This document shows, piece by piece, positions 43,097-52,496 of a DNA stretch of 64,000 bases. Position 1 is the first letter of the stretch; each line of letters starts with the position of its first letter. A program made the translations under genes and the position numbers. Source of the stretch: Mesorhizobium sp. BR1-1-16 (GTDB lineage Bacteria; Pseudomonadota; Alphaproteobacteria; Rhizobiales; Kaistiaceae); NCBI RefSeq assembly GCF_020165495.1, contig NZ_JAIUIE010000002.1:496001-560000 (forward strand). The letters are read 5' to 3'. The notes beneath the pieces are model-generated. The model searched no databases. It had not been told where the DNA came from and saw nothing but the letters and a program-made list of their open reading frames with translations.

Positions 43097-44995
43097 TCAA
43101 GAGGGACGGCGGGTCTCCGGCCCGCCGCTCCGCCAGATCAGCCGGCGATAGAGCGTCGAACGGTCGATGCCGAGCTTGCGCGCCGCGCGCGAGACATTGC
43201 CGCCGCATTCCTCGACCGCCCGCGCCATGGCATCGAGGGTCAGGGCGGAAAGACTCCCATTCTCCGGTGAGGTCTCCGGTGGAAGCCGTGGCACCGCGCC
43301 GGACTGGGGCCGGTGCTGGATGATTTCAGCCGGCAGGGCTGCAAGCCGCAGCGGTTCGCCCGGTTCGGCGAGAGCCAGCAGCGCCTTGAGCATGCCAGCA
43401 AGCTGGCGGAAATTCCCCGGCCAGTCATAGGCGGCGAGCGCCGCGAGCGTTTCGTCTGTCAACGCCACGTCCGCCTCATCCCCGCCAAGCCCGGTCCAGA
43501 CGCGGCGGATCACGGCCTCGCGGTCGGCGATTGAGCGCAGCGCCGGCAATTCGACGACATATTGCGCGATGCGGAAATAAAGATCCGACCGAAAGCCGCC
43601 GGTCTCGACCAGCGCCGCCAGCGGCCGATGGGTTGCGCACAGCAGAGCAAAATCGACCGGAATCGCGGCTCCACCCCCGAGCGGCACCACCTGTCGCTCC
43701 TGCAGGACGCGCAACAGGCGGCCCTGCGCCGCGAGCGGCATGTCACCGATTTCGTCGAGAAAGAGAATGCCGCCATCGGCCTGGCGCAGCAGCCCGCTTT
43801 GGCCCTGCCGCCGTGCGCCGGTAAAGGCGCCTTCCTCATAGCCGAACAGCTCAGCCTCGATCAGGCTTTCGGGCAGCGCGGCGCAATTGACAGCGACGAA
43901 CGGACCGGTGCCGCGGCGGCTACCGGCATGGACGCGGCGGGCGAAGACCTCCTTGCCGGCGCCGGTCTCGCCATGCACGAGCACCGGCACGTCTGCCTCG
44001 ACGAGCCGCACGGCGCGTTCGAGGGCTGCGCGCGTCGCGTCGTCGAAGACGGGCTCATGCGCGGAAGGGCCCCGCGCCTGCGTGGCGACCCGTCGTGGTG
44101 TCGATTTCGGTGGGGCAGCCAAACGGCCATGCAGGATGCTGCCGGTGCGGCTCCGCAGCGCCTTGACCTCGTCCGAAACATCGACGGCCTCGAACAGTTC
44201 CGGCAGCCGGACGCTGTCGATCGCCGACCAGTCGAGCTTCAAGAGGCCAAGACCACGCCGGTTGGCGCCGACGAGCCGCTCGCCTTCGAAGACAAGCACG
44301 GCCTCGCGGGCCGTTCCGACCAGTTCCGCCTCCTCGTGAAAGCGCAGCACGCTGCAGCCGGCGAAGTCGCGCTCGAACAGGCGATGCTCGATCTGCTCGA
44401 CGGCGATCCGCACCAGGCCAAGCGCATGCACATGGCGGATCGAGGCATGGCCGGACATGTCGAGCACGCCGGCGAGCCCCCCGCGCGGATCGAAAATCGG
44501 CGCGGCGGCGCAGGTCAGGATCCGGTGCGGCTCGAAGAAGTGCTCGCCGCCATGCACGCCGATCGGCCGTCGCTCGACCAGCGCGGTGCCGATGGCGTTG
44601 GTGCCGATCGCCGCTTCGTTCCATGCGACGCCGGGGCGGAGCGCGACGCGCGAGGCGCGGCCGGCGAATTCCGGATTGCCGGTCATCTCGAGCACGAGCC
44701 CCTGGCCGTCGGTCAGGATCACGACGCTATCGGTAAGCTTTGCCTCCTGGCGCAGCGCCATCATCTCCGGCCGCGTGATCCGGCGCAGCAGATCATGCCG
44801 CTCCTGTTCCTCGCGCAGCGCCGTGCTGCTCATGGGCTCGACCTGTGGCCGATCGCCAACGTCCAGCCCGCTCGACGAGCAACGCTGCCAGGAGCGCAGG
44901 ATCGGCGCCGCCACCAGTCCTTCCGGCGAGCCGCCCTCGAGGAAGAAACGTCTTCTCGCGGCCTGGACAGTATCGGCCGTCACGATGGGCGCCAT
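43097..44995 (-). CDS. Sigma-54-dependent transcriptional activator, AcoR family
   Basis: The 632-residue protein has an N-terminal GAF sensor region ('SDVGDRP'-type start, 'GVAWNEAAIGTNAIGTALVERRP'). The sigma-54 AAA+ domain follows, with Walker A 'GETGAGKE' and the sigma-54 contact loop GAFTGA in 'YEEGAFTGARRQGQSG'. A Fis-type HTH ends it ('NVSRAARKLGIDRSTLYRRL'). ATG 44995 follows GGGAGGA. It is divergent from an aldehyde dehydrogenase/DUF779 pair, the usual target of AcoR-like activators. A perfect palindrome lies 18-34 bp upstream. Confidence 0.93.
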   Translation of the reverse strand: MAPIVTADTVQAARRRFFLEGGSPEGLVAAPILRSWQRCSSSGLDVGDRPQVEPMSSTALREEQERHDLLRRITRPEMMALRQEAKLTDSVVILTDGQGLVLEMTGNPEFAGRASRVALRPGVAWNEAAIGTNAIGTALVERRPIGVHGGEHFFEPHRILTCAAAPIFDPRGGLAGVLDMSGHASIRHVHALGLVRIAVEQIEHRLFERDFAGCSVLRFHEEAELVGTAREAVLVFEGERLVGANRRGLGLLKLDWSAIDSVRLPELFEAVDVSDEVKALRSRTGSILHGRLAAPPKSTPRRVATQARGPSAHEPVFDDATRAALERAVRLVEADVPVLVHGETGAGKEVFARRVHAGSRRGTGPFVAVNCAALPESLIEAELFGYEEGAFTGARRQGQSGLLRQADGGILFLDEIGDMPLAAQGRLLRVLQERQVVPLGGGAAIPVDFALLCATHRPLAALVETGGFRSDLYFRIAQYVVELPALRSIADREAVIRRVWTGLGGDEADVALTDETLAALAAYDWPGNFRQLAGMLKALLALAEPGEPLRLAALPAEIIQHRPQSGAVPRLPPETSPENGSLSALTLDAMARAVEECGGNVSRAARKLGIDRSTLYRRLIWRSGGPETRRPS

Positions 44996-45012
44996 GATCG
45001 TATCCTCCCAAC

Positions 45013-45029
45013 TGTTGCATCCTGCAACA
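45013..45029. promoter_or_regulatory. Perfect palindrome, candidate AcoR-type activator site
   Basis: TGTTGCATCCTGCAACA: 7-bp arms, 3-nt spacer. A further half-site TGTTGCA is at 45063-45069, extended as the palindrome TTGCACGCAA. It lies about 165-180 bp upstream of the best sigma-54-like promoter for the aldehyde dehydrogenase, a suitable enhancer distance, and just upstream of the regulator gene. Confidence 0.6.
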
Positions 45030-45188
45030 CTTGTCGCGTGACGCCCCAGTTCCTCCGGAAACTGTTGCACGCAAATTCAGGCAGCGTCCACAGCCAAGCC
45101 GGCGAAGCAGGCGCGTCGGCATCGAGGCGCGAAATCTATCAGGCACTTACCGCTTTGCAGCATCGAATAGCAGAGGGGAGGCGCTCCG

Positions 45189-45206
45189 TCGGCATGGCGG
45201 GTGCAG
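45189..45206 (+). promoter_or_regulatory. Weak candidate -24/-12 (sigma-54) promoter
   Basis: TCGGCATGGCGGGTGCAG has GG (45191-45192) and GC (45203-45204) with the strict 10-nt spacing, plus GGCA and TGCA. Several consensus positions differ. It is the best such match before the aldehyde dehydrogenase and would give a leader of about 25 nt. Confidence 0.3.
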
Positions 45207-45239
45207 AACGGATCGGCGTGTTCACCATGGGAGGAAACC

Positions 45240-46760
45240 ATGAACAAGCCCGAATTCCTTGGCGCCAAGACCGCCGCTCCGTTCAAGCCGCGCTATGAGA
45301 ATTTCATCGGTGGGCAGTGGGTCCCGCCGGTCGGCGGTCGCTATTTCGACAACACCTCGCCGATCAACGGCCGCAAGATCACCGAGATCCCGCGCTCGCA
45401 GAAGGAGGATGTGGAGCTTGCGCTCGACGCAGCCCACGCCGCCAAGGTCGCCTGGGGCCGCACCAGCGTCGCGGCCCGCGCGCTGATCCTCAACCAGATC
45501 GCCGACCGCCTCGAACAGAATCTCGATCTGCTGGCGCTCGCCGAGACCTGGGACAATGGCAAGCCGATCCGCGAAACGACCAATGCCGACATACCCTTGG
45601 CGGTCGACCATTTCCGCTATTTCGCCGGCGCAATCCGCGCGCAGGAGGGTTCGCTGTCGGAACTCGACCACGACACGGTCGCCTATCATTTCCATGAGCC
45701 GCTCGGTGTCGTCGGCCAGATCATTCCCTGGAATTTCCCGATCCTGATGGCCGTGTGGAAGCTGGCGCCCGCGCTGGCCGCCGGAAACTGCGTGGTGCTG
45801 AAGCCTGCCGAGCAGACGCCAGCCTCGATCCTCGTTCTTGCCGAGTTGATCGGCGATCTGCTGCCGCCGGGTGTGCTCAATATCGTCAACGGCTTCGGCC
45901 TTGAGGCCGGCAAGCCACTCGCCTCGTCGAACCGCATCGCCAAGATCGCCTTCACCGGCGAGACGACGACCGGGCGCCTGATCATGCAATATGCCAGCCA
46001 GAACCTGATCCCGGTCACGCTGGAGCTTGGCGGCAAGTCGCCGAACATCTTCTTCTCCGATGTGGCCGAAGCGGATGACGACTTTTTCGATAAGGCGATC
46101 GAAGGCTTCGTGCTCTTCGCCTTCAACCAGGGCGAGGTCTGCACCTGCCCGAGCCGCGCGCTGATCCAGGAGGATATCTACGATCGCTTCATGGAGCGGG
46201 CGCTGCCGCGCATCCGCGCCATCAAGCAGGCAAGCCCGCTCGACAGCGCGACGATGCTGGGCGCACAAGCCTCCAGCGAGCAGCTCGAGAAGATCTTGTC
46301 CTATATCGATATCGGCAAGCAGGAAGGCGCCGAACTCGTCATCGGCGGCGCACGCGCCGAACTCGAAGGGGAGCTTTCCGGCGGTTATTACGTCCAGCCG
46401 ACCGTCTTCAAGGGCAACAACAAGATGCGGATCTTCCAGGAGGAGATCTTCGGGCCGGTGGTATCGGTAACGACCTTCAAGACCGAGGAAGAGGCGCTCG
46501 CCATCGCCAATGACACGCTTTACGGCCTTGGCGCCGGCGTGTGGACGCGCGACGGCAACCGCGCCTATCGCTTCGGCCGCGGCATCGAGGCCGGCCGCGT
46601 CTGGACCAATTGCTACCACGCCTACCCGGCCCATGCGGCCTTCGGTGGTTACAAGCAGTCCGGCATCGGTCGCGAAAACCATAAGGCAATGCTCGATCAC
46701 TACCAGCAGACCAAGAACCTCCTGGTCAGCTACAGCCCGAAGAAGCTCGGCTTCTTCTAA
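45240..46760 (+). CDS. NAD-dependent aldehyde dehydrogenase (acetaldehyde-type, ExaC/AcoD-like)
   Basis: The 506-residue enzyme oxidises an aldehyde to the acid with NAD+. The N-terminal '[26 protein letters not shown]', '[29 protein letters not shown]', catalytic Glu in 'LELGGKSPN' and catalytic Cys in '[14 protein letters not shown]' define class 3-type acetaldehyde dehydrogenases of the ExaC/AcoD/AldB group. ATG 45240 follows GGGAGGA. The pairing with an AcoR-like activator and DUF779 is typical of acetaldehyde/ethanol or acetoin use. Confidence 0.93.
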   Translation: MNKPEFLGAKTAAPFKPRYENFIGGQWVPPVGGRYFDNTSPINGRKITEIPRSQKEDVELALDAAHAAKVAWGRTSVAARALILNQIADRLEQNLDLLALAETWDNGKPIRETTNADIPLAVDHFRYFAGAIRAQEGSLSELDHDTVAYHFHEPLGVVGQIIPWNFPILMAVWKLAPALAAGNCVVLKPAEQTPASILVLAELIGDLLPPGVLNIVNGFGLEAGKPLASSNRIAKIAFTGETTTGRLIMQYASQNLIPVTLELGGKSPNIFFSDVAEADDDFFDKAIEGFVLFAFNQGEVCTCPSRALIQEDIYDRFMERALPRIRAIKQASPLDSATMLGAQASSEQLEKILSYIDIGKQEGAELVIGGARAELEGELSGGYYVQPTVFKGNNKMRIFQEEIFGPVVSVTTFKTEEEALAIANDTLYGLGAGVWTRDGNRAYRFGRGIEAGRVWTNCYHAYPAHAAFGGYKQSGIGRENHKAMLDHYQQTKNLLVSYSPKKLGFF

Positions 46761-46780
46761 GGCCACACCGCCACCCCGAT

Positions 46781-46802
46781 GCGGCGTCCCGCGGGGCGCC
46801 GC
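46781..46802. other. Hairpin between aldehyde dehydrogenase and DUF779 genes
   Basis: GCGGCG (46781-46786) and CGCCGC (46797-46802) with a 10-nt GC-rich loop, inside the 113-bp gap of what should be one operon. It may modulate expression of the downstream gene. Confidence 0.35.
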
Positions 46803-46873
46803 GACGAACTCGCCGGGCCGAATGTCCAGCGGAGCCGATACCCGCAATCCGGATCAGAACAGGAGGGCTGCCC

Positions 46874-47275
46874 ATGGCCGAAGATCAGGCCGCGTGCATA
46901 CCCCGCGTCACTGCAACGCCCGCCGCCATTTCCCTCCTCCGCACGCTGCGGCGGGACTACGGCGACATCCTGTTTCATCAGTCCGGAGGCTGCTGTGATG
47001 GCTCCTCGCCGATGTGTTTCCAGAAGGGAGACTACATCGTCGGTGATACGGATATCCGGCTCGGCGAGATCGACGGCGTGCCGTTCTTCATGACGGCGTC
47101 GCAGTTCGACTATTGGCGCCACACGCAGCTGATCATCGATGTCGTGCCGGGGCGAGGCGGCATGTTCTCGCTCGAAAACGGCCGCGAAGTCCGCTTCCTT
47201 ACCCGCTCGCGGCTTTTTGACGACGCCGAGCTCGACACCTTGGCGCCGGTGGCAACGGCAGCGGATGCCGGGTAA
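46874..47275 (+). CDS. DUF779 protein
   Basis: The 133-residue protein has the DUF779 core 'LLRTLRRDYGDILFHQSGGCCDGSSPMCF' with vicinal cysteines, then 'FFMTASQFDYWRHTQLIIDVVPGRGGMFSLE'. AGGAGGG precedes ATG 46874. This family is regularly encoded next to acetaldehyde-type dehydrogenases; its biochemical role is not established, though the Cys-rich motif hints at metal or redox chemistry. Confidence 0.92.
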   Translation: MAEDQAACIPRVTATPAAISLLRTLRRDYGDILFHQSGGCCDGSSPMCFQKGDYIVGDTDIRLGEIDGVPFFMTASQFDYWRHTQLIIDVVPGRGGMFSLENGREVRFLTRSRLFDDAELDTLAPVATAADAG

Positions 47276-47312
47276 TCGTCCCCGCGTCCCCTTCATCTGG
47301 CCGGCAAGAACA

Positions 47313-47344
47313 AAGGCCGCCGGCGCGGAGGAGCCGGCGGCCTT
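47313..47344. terminator. Bidirectional terminator between DUF779 and SHOCT genes
   Basis: Perfect 12-bp stem AAGGCCGCCGGC (47313-47324) and GCCGGCGGCCTT (47333-47344) with an 8-nt loop, between converging stops. Each side has only a short T-run (TTCC / TTTG). Confidence 0.7.
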
Positions 47345-47371
47345 CCAGTCGGACTGCCTGACTTTGTGCCG

Positions 47372-47752
47372 TTAGGCGACGACGCGTGCGCGGAGGCGGG
47401 TATATTCCGCCTCGGTGAGCGCGCCCGACGCCTTGAGCTTGCCGAGCTTCTCGATCTCATCGGCCGAGCTGTAGCCGACGATGTGACGGAGCTGCTCCTG
47501 AGCGTGCTTGGCCCGCTCCTGGTTGCGCTCGGCCATGCCGCGGCCCTGCGTCAGCAGATAGGCGAAGATGCCGATGTAAGGCAGGATGATCAGCGCGATC
47601 ACCCAGATGACCTTCAGGCCGCCCGATACGTCATGGCGACGGAAAAGATCGCTGATCACGGTCATCAGCAACCAGAACCACATGATGAAGATGAAGATGG
47701 CGAAGACGTCGGCAATGAAATTGCTGAAGGTGAAACCACCGTCGAACAGCAT
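47372..47752 (-). CDS. SHOCT-domain membrane protein with PLD-nuclease N-terminal-like segment
   Basis: The 126-residue protein has two membrane segments ('FIADVFAIFIFIMWFWLLMTVI' and 'LKVIWVIALIILPYIGIFAYLL'), then a coiled stretch, and a C-terminal SHOCT motif ('EIEKLGKLKASGALTEAEYTRLRARVV'). ATG 47752 is preferred over GTG 47761 because GGGGA then sits 9 nt upstream. Such proteins are small stress-related inner-membrane proteins of unknown function. Confidence 0.87.
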   Translation of the reverse strand: MLFDGGFTFSNFIADVFAIFIFIMWFWLLMTVISDLFRRHDVSGGLKVIWVIALIILPYIGIFAYLLTQGRGMAERNQERAKHAQEQLRHIVGYSSADEIEKLGKLKASGALTEAEYTRLRARVVA

Positions 47753-47945
47753 TGAATGCACTCCCCGAGAAACACGTGTCGTGGCGGGATCCGAACGTCC
47801 GGCGCCATCGAAATCGACGGCATTGCCCCGACGCCCCGATCACTAGGCGAGCCTCAGCCAAATTGATAGCTGTGTTCCAACTGGATGCGCCCTGCGCTGG
47901 AGGGCAAGGCGTCCTCGATGATGCCTGATCGGATCGGGGTGAGGC

Positions 47946-49349
47946 CTAAGGCCTTGCCATGCGGTTCCAGGCGTCGAGGCCGGCGATCTTGTAGGCCTCG
48001 GCAAGCGTCGGGTAGTTGAAGGTGTTCTCAATGAAATAGTCGATCGTGCCTTTGAGGTTCAGCACCGCCTGGCCGATGTGGATCAGCTCGGTCGCTCCCT
48101 CGCCGACGATATGCACGCCGAGCAGACGGCGCGTCTTGGTCGAGAAGATCATCTTCATCATGCCGGTATTGAGCCCCATGATGTGGCCGCGCGAAGTCTC
48201 GCGGAAGCGCGCGATGCCGCACTCATAGGGAATCTCGCGCTTGCGCACCTCTTCCTCGGTCATGCCGACGGTGGAGATTTCCGGCACCGAATAGATGCCG
48301 TAAGGGAAGAACTCCGGCGGCGGCGGCGGCTGGAGCCCGAAGGCGTGGCATGCGGCGACGCGGCCTTGCTCCATCGATGTCGAGGCGAGGCTAGGAAAGC
48401 CGATCACATCGCCCGCTGCATAGATATGAGGCACCGATGTCTGCATCGTGTTCGCCTCGACGACGATCCGGCCGCGATGGTCGGTCTTGATGCCGACCGC
48501 GTCGAGATTGAGCGTTTCGGTTGCGCCAACCCGTCCAGCGGCGAACAGTAGCATGTCGGTCGTCACCAGCCGCCCATCGGCAAGCGACGTGACCACCTTG
48601 CCGGTGTCGTTGACATTGATCGACTGCACGGCTGCGCCAAGCCGCAAGGCGACGTTGCGGTCGCGGAGCTCGTGCATGAACTCCTCGATCAGCTCCTTGT
48701 CGATGAAGTCGAGGAAGCTGTTGCGGGGCTCGATCAGCGTCACGGATACATCGAGCGCGCTGAAGATCGTCGCATATTCGACGCCGATGACGCCGGCCCC
48801 GATGACGGCGAGGCTGCGCGGCAGCTTCGGCAGTTCGATGATCTCGTCGCTGTCGAAGACGTTGATGCCGTTGAACGGCACATAGTCCGGCCGGAAGGGC
48901 CGCGTGCCGCAGGCGATCAGCATATGCCCGGCGTTGTAGACGCGGCTTTCACCCGTCTCGCCCGTCACTTCGATCTCGTGTGGCGACAGGAAGCGGCCGG
49001 AGCCGTTGGCGGTCGAGACGCCGTTGCGGCTGAACTGGTGCTCGAGCACTTCGACCTCGTGGTCGAGCGTCTTATGCAGCCGCGCCATCAGGTCGCCGGC
49101 GCTAATGTTCTGCTTGACGCGATAGGAGCGGCCATAGAAGCCGCGTTCGCGCCAGCCGGAAAGATTGAGCACGGTCTCGCGCAGCGTTTTCGAAGGGATC
49201 GTGCCGGTATGGACGGAAACACCGCCGACGCGCCGGCCCTTCTCGACCACTAGCACGCTCTTGCCGATCTTGGCCGCCTGCACGGCGGCGCGCCGGCCGG
49301 ACGGGCCGCTGCCGATGACGATCATGTCGAAATCGTTGCTGGCGTTCAT
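47946..49349 (-). CDS. sthA: Soluble pyridine nucleotide transhydrogenase (Si-specific)
   Basis: The 467-residue flavoprotein moves hydride between NADPH and NAD+. FAD-binding 'MIVIGSGPSGRRAAVQAAKIG', NAD(P)-binding 'LAVIGAGVIGVEYATIFSALD' and the C-terminal dimer domain ('NTFNYPTLAEAYKIAGLDAWNR') fit SthA. The disulfide-redox motif of related lipoamide dehydrogenases is missing: the region reads 'VGGVSVHTGTIPSKTLRE', with no cysteine pair, as expected for SthA. Confidence 0.94.
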   Translation of the reverse strand: MNASNDFDMIVIGSGPSGRRAAVQAAKIGKSVLVVEKGRRVGGVSVHTGTIPSKTLRETVLNLSGWRERGFYGRSYRVKQNISAGDLMARLHKTLDHEVEVLEHQFSRNGVSTANGSGRFLSPHEIEVTGETGESRVYNAGHMLIACGTRPFRPDYVPFNGINVFDSDEIIELPKLPRSLAVIGAGVIGVEYATIFSALDVSVTLIEPRNSFLDFIDKELIEEFMHELRDRNVALRLGAAVQSINVNDTGKVVTSLADGRLVTTDMLLFAAGRVGATETLNLDAVGIKTDHRGRIVVEANTMQTSVPHIYAAGDVIGFPSLASTSMEQGRVAACHAFGLQPPPPPEFFPYGIYSVPEISTVGMTEEEVRKREIPYECGIARFRETSRGHIMGLNTGMMKMIFSTKTRRLLGVHIVGEGATELIHIGQAVLNLKGTIDYFIENTFNYPTLAEAYKIAGLDAWNRMARP

Positions 49350-49637
49350 GGGATTCCGGTCATCAAGGTTGAGAGGAAGCCAGCTGTCTGGTCGGGCGAG
49401 CTGGACGGAGGTAATGCAGGGAGCGTGCTCGAAACCGGCGGTGCAGGCGCTGGCCTCGCCATAATTCCGAGCAATCGCCGTGCCAGTGAGAGAGGGATGC
49501 CGAGAACGCGATCATCGGCCGCTATGTTGACAGCCCGATGAACGATGCGGCAGTGCCTTGTCATGACTCTCTCTACAGATTTTCCACGAGGCGTGGCAGG
49601 CTTCCTTGGCGCCGGATTGCGCGGCAGGCCTGGCAGG

Positions 49638-50429
49638 ATGAGCTACCTCGTCCGGATGGCGAGCCTTGGCGCCGTGCTTGGTGCCGGCTTCGCCATGGCT
49701 GCCCTTCTGGCGATCGAGCCGATCGAGGCGCATAGCCGCAACGCGCTCGCGCTCTCGGTGGACAGCTGCGTCATCGCTACGCGCACGCTGCATGTTCCCT
49801 TTCCCTGCCTGGCGGTCGATCTCGCCGACGGCAAGGGTGATGGCTACGCCGTGATCCGTCCACCGCTTGGTCGCAGCGAGGTCCTGCTCGTTCCAACGAC
49901 GCCGATCACCGGCATCGAAAGTCCAGACCTTCTCGGGGCCGATGCGCCGCCCTTGTTTCAGGATGCATGGGCGGCCAGCCGCTACGTCGTCGCAGCATTG
50001 CCGCGCGATCCTGGCCGCACCGCTCTCGGCATGGCCGTCAATTCGCGGCCGAGCCGCAGCCAGGACCGCCTGCACATCCATGTCGACTGCCTGCGACCAC
50101 GCGTCGTCGCGGCGCTGGCCCGCTTCGGCCCGCGGATCGGCGACAGTTGGACCCGCGTTCCCCTTCCGCTTTTCGGCGGCCGCTATTGGGCCCGTCAGGT
50201 GAGCGCTTCGTCCTTCAAGACAATGAACCCCTTCAAGCTCATGCATGACGGCCTGCCTCTGGCGCGGCGATCGATGGCCGACATGACGCTCGTCATCGCC
50301 GGGACGACGCTGCCGGACGGCCGGCCCGGCTTCATGCTGCTCGCCGCAAACACCCGTGGCCGCGGGCTGGAGCGCGCTGTTGGCGAAGACCTTCTGGATC
50401 ACGCTTGCCGACTGGCCAATGCCGGCTGA
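49638..50429 (+). CDS. cdh: CDP-diacylglycerol pyrophosphatase
   Basis: The protein is 263 residues from ATG 49638; in-frame ATGs at 49545 and 49563 would extend it. The chosen start puts a signal-anchor at the very N-terminus ('ASLGAVLGAGFAMAALLAIEP'); no ribosome site is decisive. The family marks are 'CLAVDLADGKGDGYAVIRPP', 'TPITGIESPDLL', 'RLHIHVDCLRP' (HIT-like catalytic H-x-H) and 'HACRLAN' near the end. Cdh hydrolyses CDP-diacylglycerol to CMP and phosphatidate at the inner membrane. Confidence 0.87.
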   Translation: MSYLVRMASLGAVLGAGFAMAALLAIEPIEAHSRNALALSVDSCVIATRTLHVPFPCLAVDLADGKGDGYAVIRPPLGRSEVLLVPTTPITGIESPDLLGADAPPLFQDAWAASRYVVAALPRDPGRTALGMAVNSRPSRSQDRLHIHVDCLRPRVVAALARFGPRIGDSWTRVPLPLFGGRYWARQVSASSFKTMNPFKLMHDGLPLARRSMADMTLVIAGTTLPDGRPGFMLLAANTRGRGLERAVGEDLLDHACRLANAG

Positions 50430-50496
50430 TGATCACGGCCGGAAAACGAGGCGGCCTCGGCCCTGATCCTCGAAGGCTGTTGGGGGAGGTCTCAGG

Positions 50497-51018
50497 ATGT
50501 CGGACGTGATCAGCGGGCTCATCAGGTTCCTGCTCAGCAATTTCACGCTGAGCTTTCTCGTCCTTGGCCTCGTCGTTTCGCTTGTCGCGATCGCCAGGTC
50601 GCCGAAGCCTGTCGCCAGAGCCGTCGTCATCGAGAAGCTTCTGTGCTGGTTCGTGTTCTTTTCGATCGGCGTCAGCTTCCTCTACAACTTCGTCATGCAC
50701 AGCCTGTTCGGGAAGATCGCGGCGTCCTTCATCGGCTGGCCGGACAGCCCGTTCCAGTTCGAAGTCGGCGTGGCCAGCCTCGGCTTCGCGGTCGTCGGCT
50801 TCCTGGCGGCGTTCCGAAGCTACGACCTCCGGCTCGCCGCGATCCTCGGACCGGCGATCTTCCTGCTGGGTGCGGCCGCTGGCCATGTCTACCAGATGGT
50901 CACGACCGGCAATTTCGCGCCCGGCAATGCGGGCGCGATCTTCTGGACCGATATCCTGATCCCGGTGATCGGCTTCGGCCTGCTGGCGTCGGCGCGCCGC
51001 GCGCCTGTCAATCAGTGA
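50497..51018 (+). CDS. DUF6790 family membrane protein
   Basis: The 173-residue protein has five or so hydrophobic segments, starting '[23 protein letters not shown]' and including '[19 protein letters not shown]' and '[15 protein letters not shown]'. The pattern '[18 protein letters not shown]' matches the DUF6790 group of uncharacterised membrane proteins. GGGGGAGG lies upstream. Its 3' end overlaps the SulP gene by 7 nt in convergent orientation. Confidence 0.82.
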   Translation: MSDVISGLIRFLLSNFTLSFLVLGLVVSLVAIARSPKPVARAVVIEKLLCWFVFFSIGVSFLYNFVMHSLFGKIAASFIGWPDSPFQFEVGVASLGFAVVGFLAAFRSYDLRLAAILGPAIFLLGAAAGHVYQMVTTGNFAPGNAGAIFWTDILIPVIGFGLLASARRAPVNQ

Positions 51019-52496
51019 GCCGGGCTCGCGGCGTCGGCGCCTTCCTTGTCGTGCACGGCGAAGCGTTCGACCATGCTGGCGCTGGCGTTGTTCAGCCCGA
51101 TGATGTCGACTTCCTTGCCATGGCGCCGGGCCTTGAGCACGACCCTGTCAAGCGCACCGACGGCTGAGATGTCCCAGAAATGGGCGCCGCGGAGGTCGAG
51201 CACGATCCGGTCGACCTCCTCGATGAAGTCGATCGCATCGACGAATGTGCCGGCTGAGGCGAAGAACACCTGGCCCTCGACGACATAGACCCGTGTCGTG
51301 CCGTCTTCCGAGAGACCGGACGTCACGCGGCTGAGCTTCGAGACCTTGCCGGCAAAGAAGACGCCCGAGAGCAGGACGCCGACGAGCACGCCCTTGGCAA
51401 GGTCATGCGTCGCCACCACGGTCGCGACCGTCGCGAGCATCACGACGGAGGACGGCACGGGATTGGTGCGCAGCCTTGCCAGCGACCGCCACGAGAAGGT
51501 GTTGATCGACACCATGATCATCACGGCGGTGAGCGCCGCGACCGGCACGATGGCGAGAAGGTCCTGCAGGGCGACCAGCAGCACCAGCAGGAAGACGCCG
51601 GCGACCAGCGTCGAAAGCCGGCCGCGCGCGCCCGATGAGACATTGATGACCGACTGGCCGATCATTGCGCAGCCGCCCATGCCGCCGAACAGCGCCGAGG
51701 CGATATTGGCGAAGCCCTGGCCACGGCATTCGCGGTTCTTGTCGCTCGGCGTATCCGTCATGTCGTCGACGATCTGCGCCGTCAGCAACGATTCAAGCAG
51801 GCCCACCGCCGCCAAAGTCAGGGCGATCGGCAGCAGGATGCGCAGCGTCTCGAACGTGTAGGGCACCTGGGGAAGGCCGAAGCTCGGCAGCGTCGAGGGC
51901 AGTTCGCCAAGGTCCGAAACCGTGCGCACATCGAGATGCAGCACAACCGAAAGGATCGTCACCACGGCGATCGCGACCAGCGGCGCCGGCACCGCCCGCG
52001 TCACGAGCGGGAAGAGGTAGATGATGGCGAGGCCGAGCGCGATGAGCCCGTAAGTCGCCAGCGGAACATGGATGAGTTCCGGCAGCTGCGCCATGAAGAT
52101 GAGGATCGCCAGGGCGTTGACGAAGCCGGTCATCACCGATTGGGAAACGAAGCGCATCAGCCGGCCGAGCTTCAGATAGCCGGCGGCGATCTGGAAGAGG
52201 CCCATCAGGATGGTCGCCGCGAAGAGATAGTGCAGGCCGTGTTCCCGCACGAGCGGGCCCATCAGCACGGCGGTGGCGGCGGTAGCGGCGGAGATCATCG
52301 CCGGGCGGCCGCCGGTGAAGGCGATGACGATGGCGATGACCACCGAGGCATAGAGCCCGATCTTGGGATCGACGCCGGCAATGACCGAGAAGCCGATCGC
52401 TTCGGGGATCAGCGCAAGGGCCACGACGATGCCGGACAGGATGTCGGTGCGCGGGTTGGCGAACCAACCGCGTCGAACGGTATTGAAAGAGGGCAT
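51012..52496 (-). CDS. SulP family inorganic anion transporter with STAS domain
   Basis: The 494-residue inner-membrane carrier has the SulP start '[36 protein letters not shown]' and about 10-12 membrane segments. The cytoplasmic STAS domain ('[21 protein letters not shown]', '[23 protein letters not shown]') covers the last 110 residues. SulP members carry sulfate, bicarbonate or dicarboxylates; this shorter form looks like the SulP/BicA type, but the anion cannot be told. A hairpin-rich leader precedes it. Confidence 0.92.
   Translation of the reverse strand: MPSFNTVRRGWFANPRTDILSGIVVALALIPEAIGFSVIAGVDPKIGLYASVVIAIVIAFTGGRPAMISAATAATAVLMGPLVREHGLHYLFAATILMGLFQIAAGYLKLGRLMRFVSQSVMTGFVNALAILIFMAQLPELIHVPLATYGLIALGLAIIYLFPLVTRAVPAPLVAIAVVTILSVVLHLDVRTVSDLGELPSTLPSFGLPQVPYTFETLRILLPIALTLAAVGLLESLLTAQIVDDMTDTPSDKNRECRGQGFANIASALFGGMGGCAMIGQSVINVSSGARGRLSTLVAGVFLLVLLVALQDLLAIVPVAALTAVMIMVSINTFSWRSLARLRTNPVPSSVVMLATVATVVATHDLAKGVLVGVLLSGVFFAGKVSKLSRVTSGLSEDGTTRVYVVEGQVFFASAGTFVDAIDFIEEVDRIVLDLRGAHFWDISAVGALDRVVLKARRHGKEVDIIGLNNASASMVERFAVHDKEGADAASPAH

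Noticed and set aside
45141-45159. AGGCACTTACCGCTTTGCA as a -24/-12 promoter for the aldehyde dehydrogenase
   Set aside because: GGCAC and TTGCA are both present, but the GG to GC spacing is 13 nt instead of the strict 10.
49505-49530. AACG-N17-GTTGA as an EcfG promoter for the transhydrogenase
   Set aside because: The -35 would be TCAAC instead of GGAAC (two mismatches), and it lies about 160 bp from the gene.
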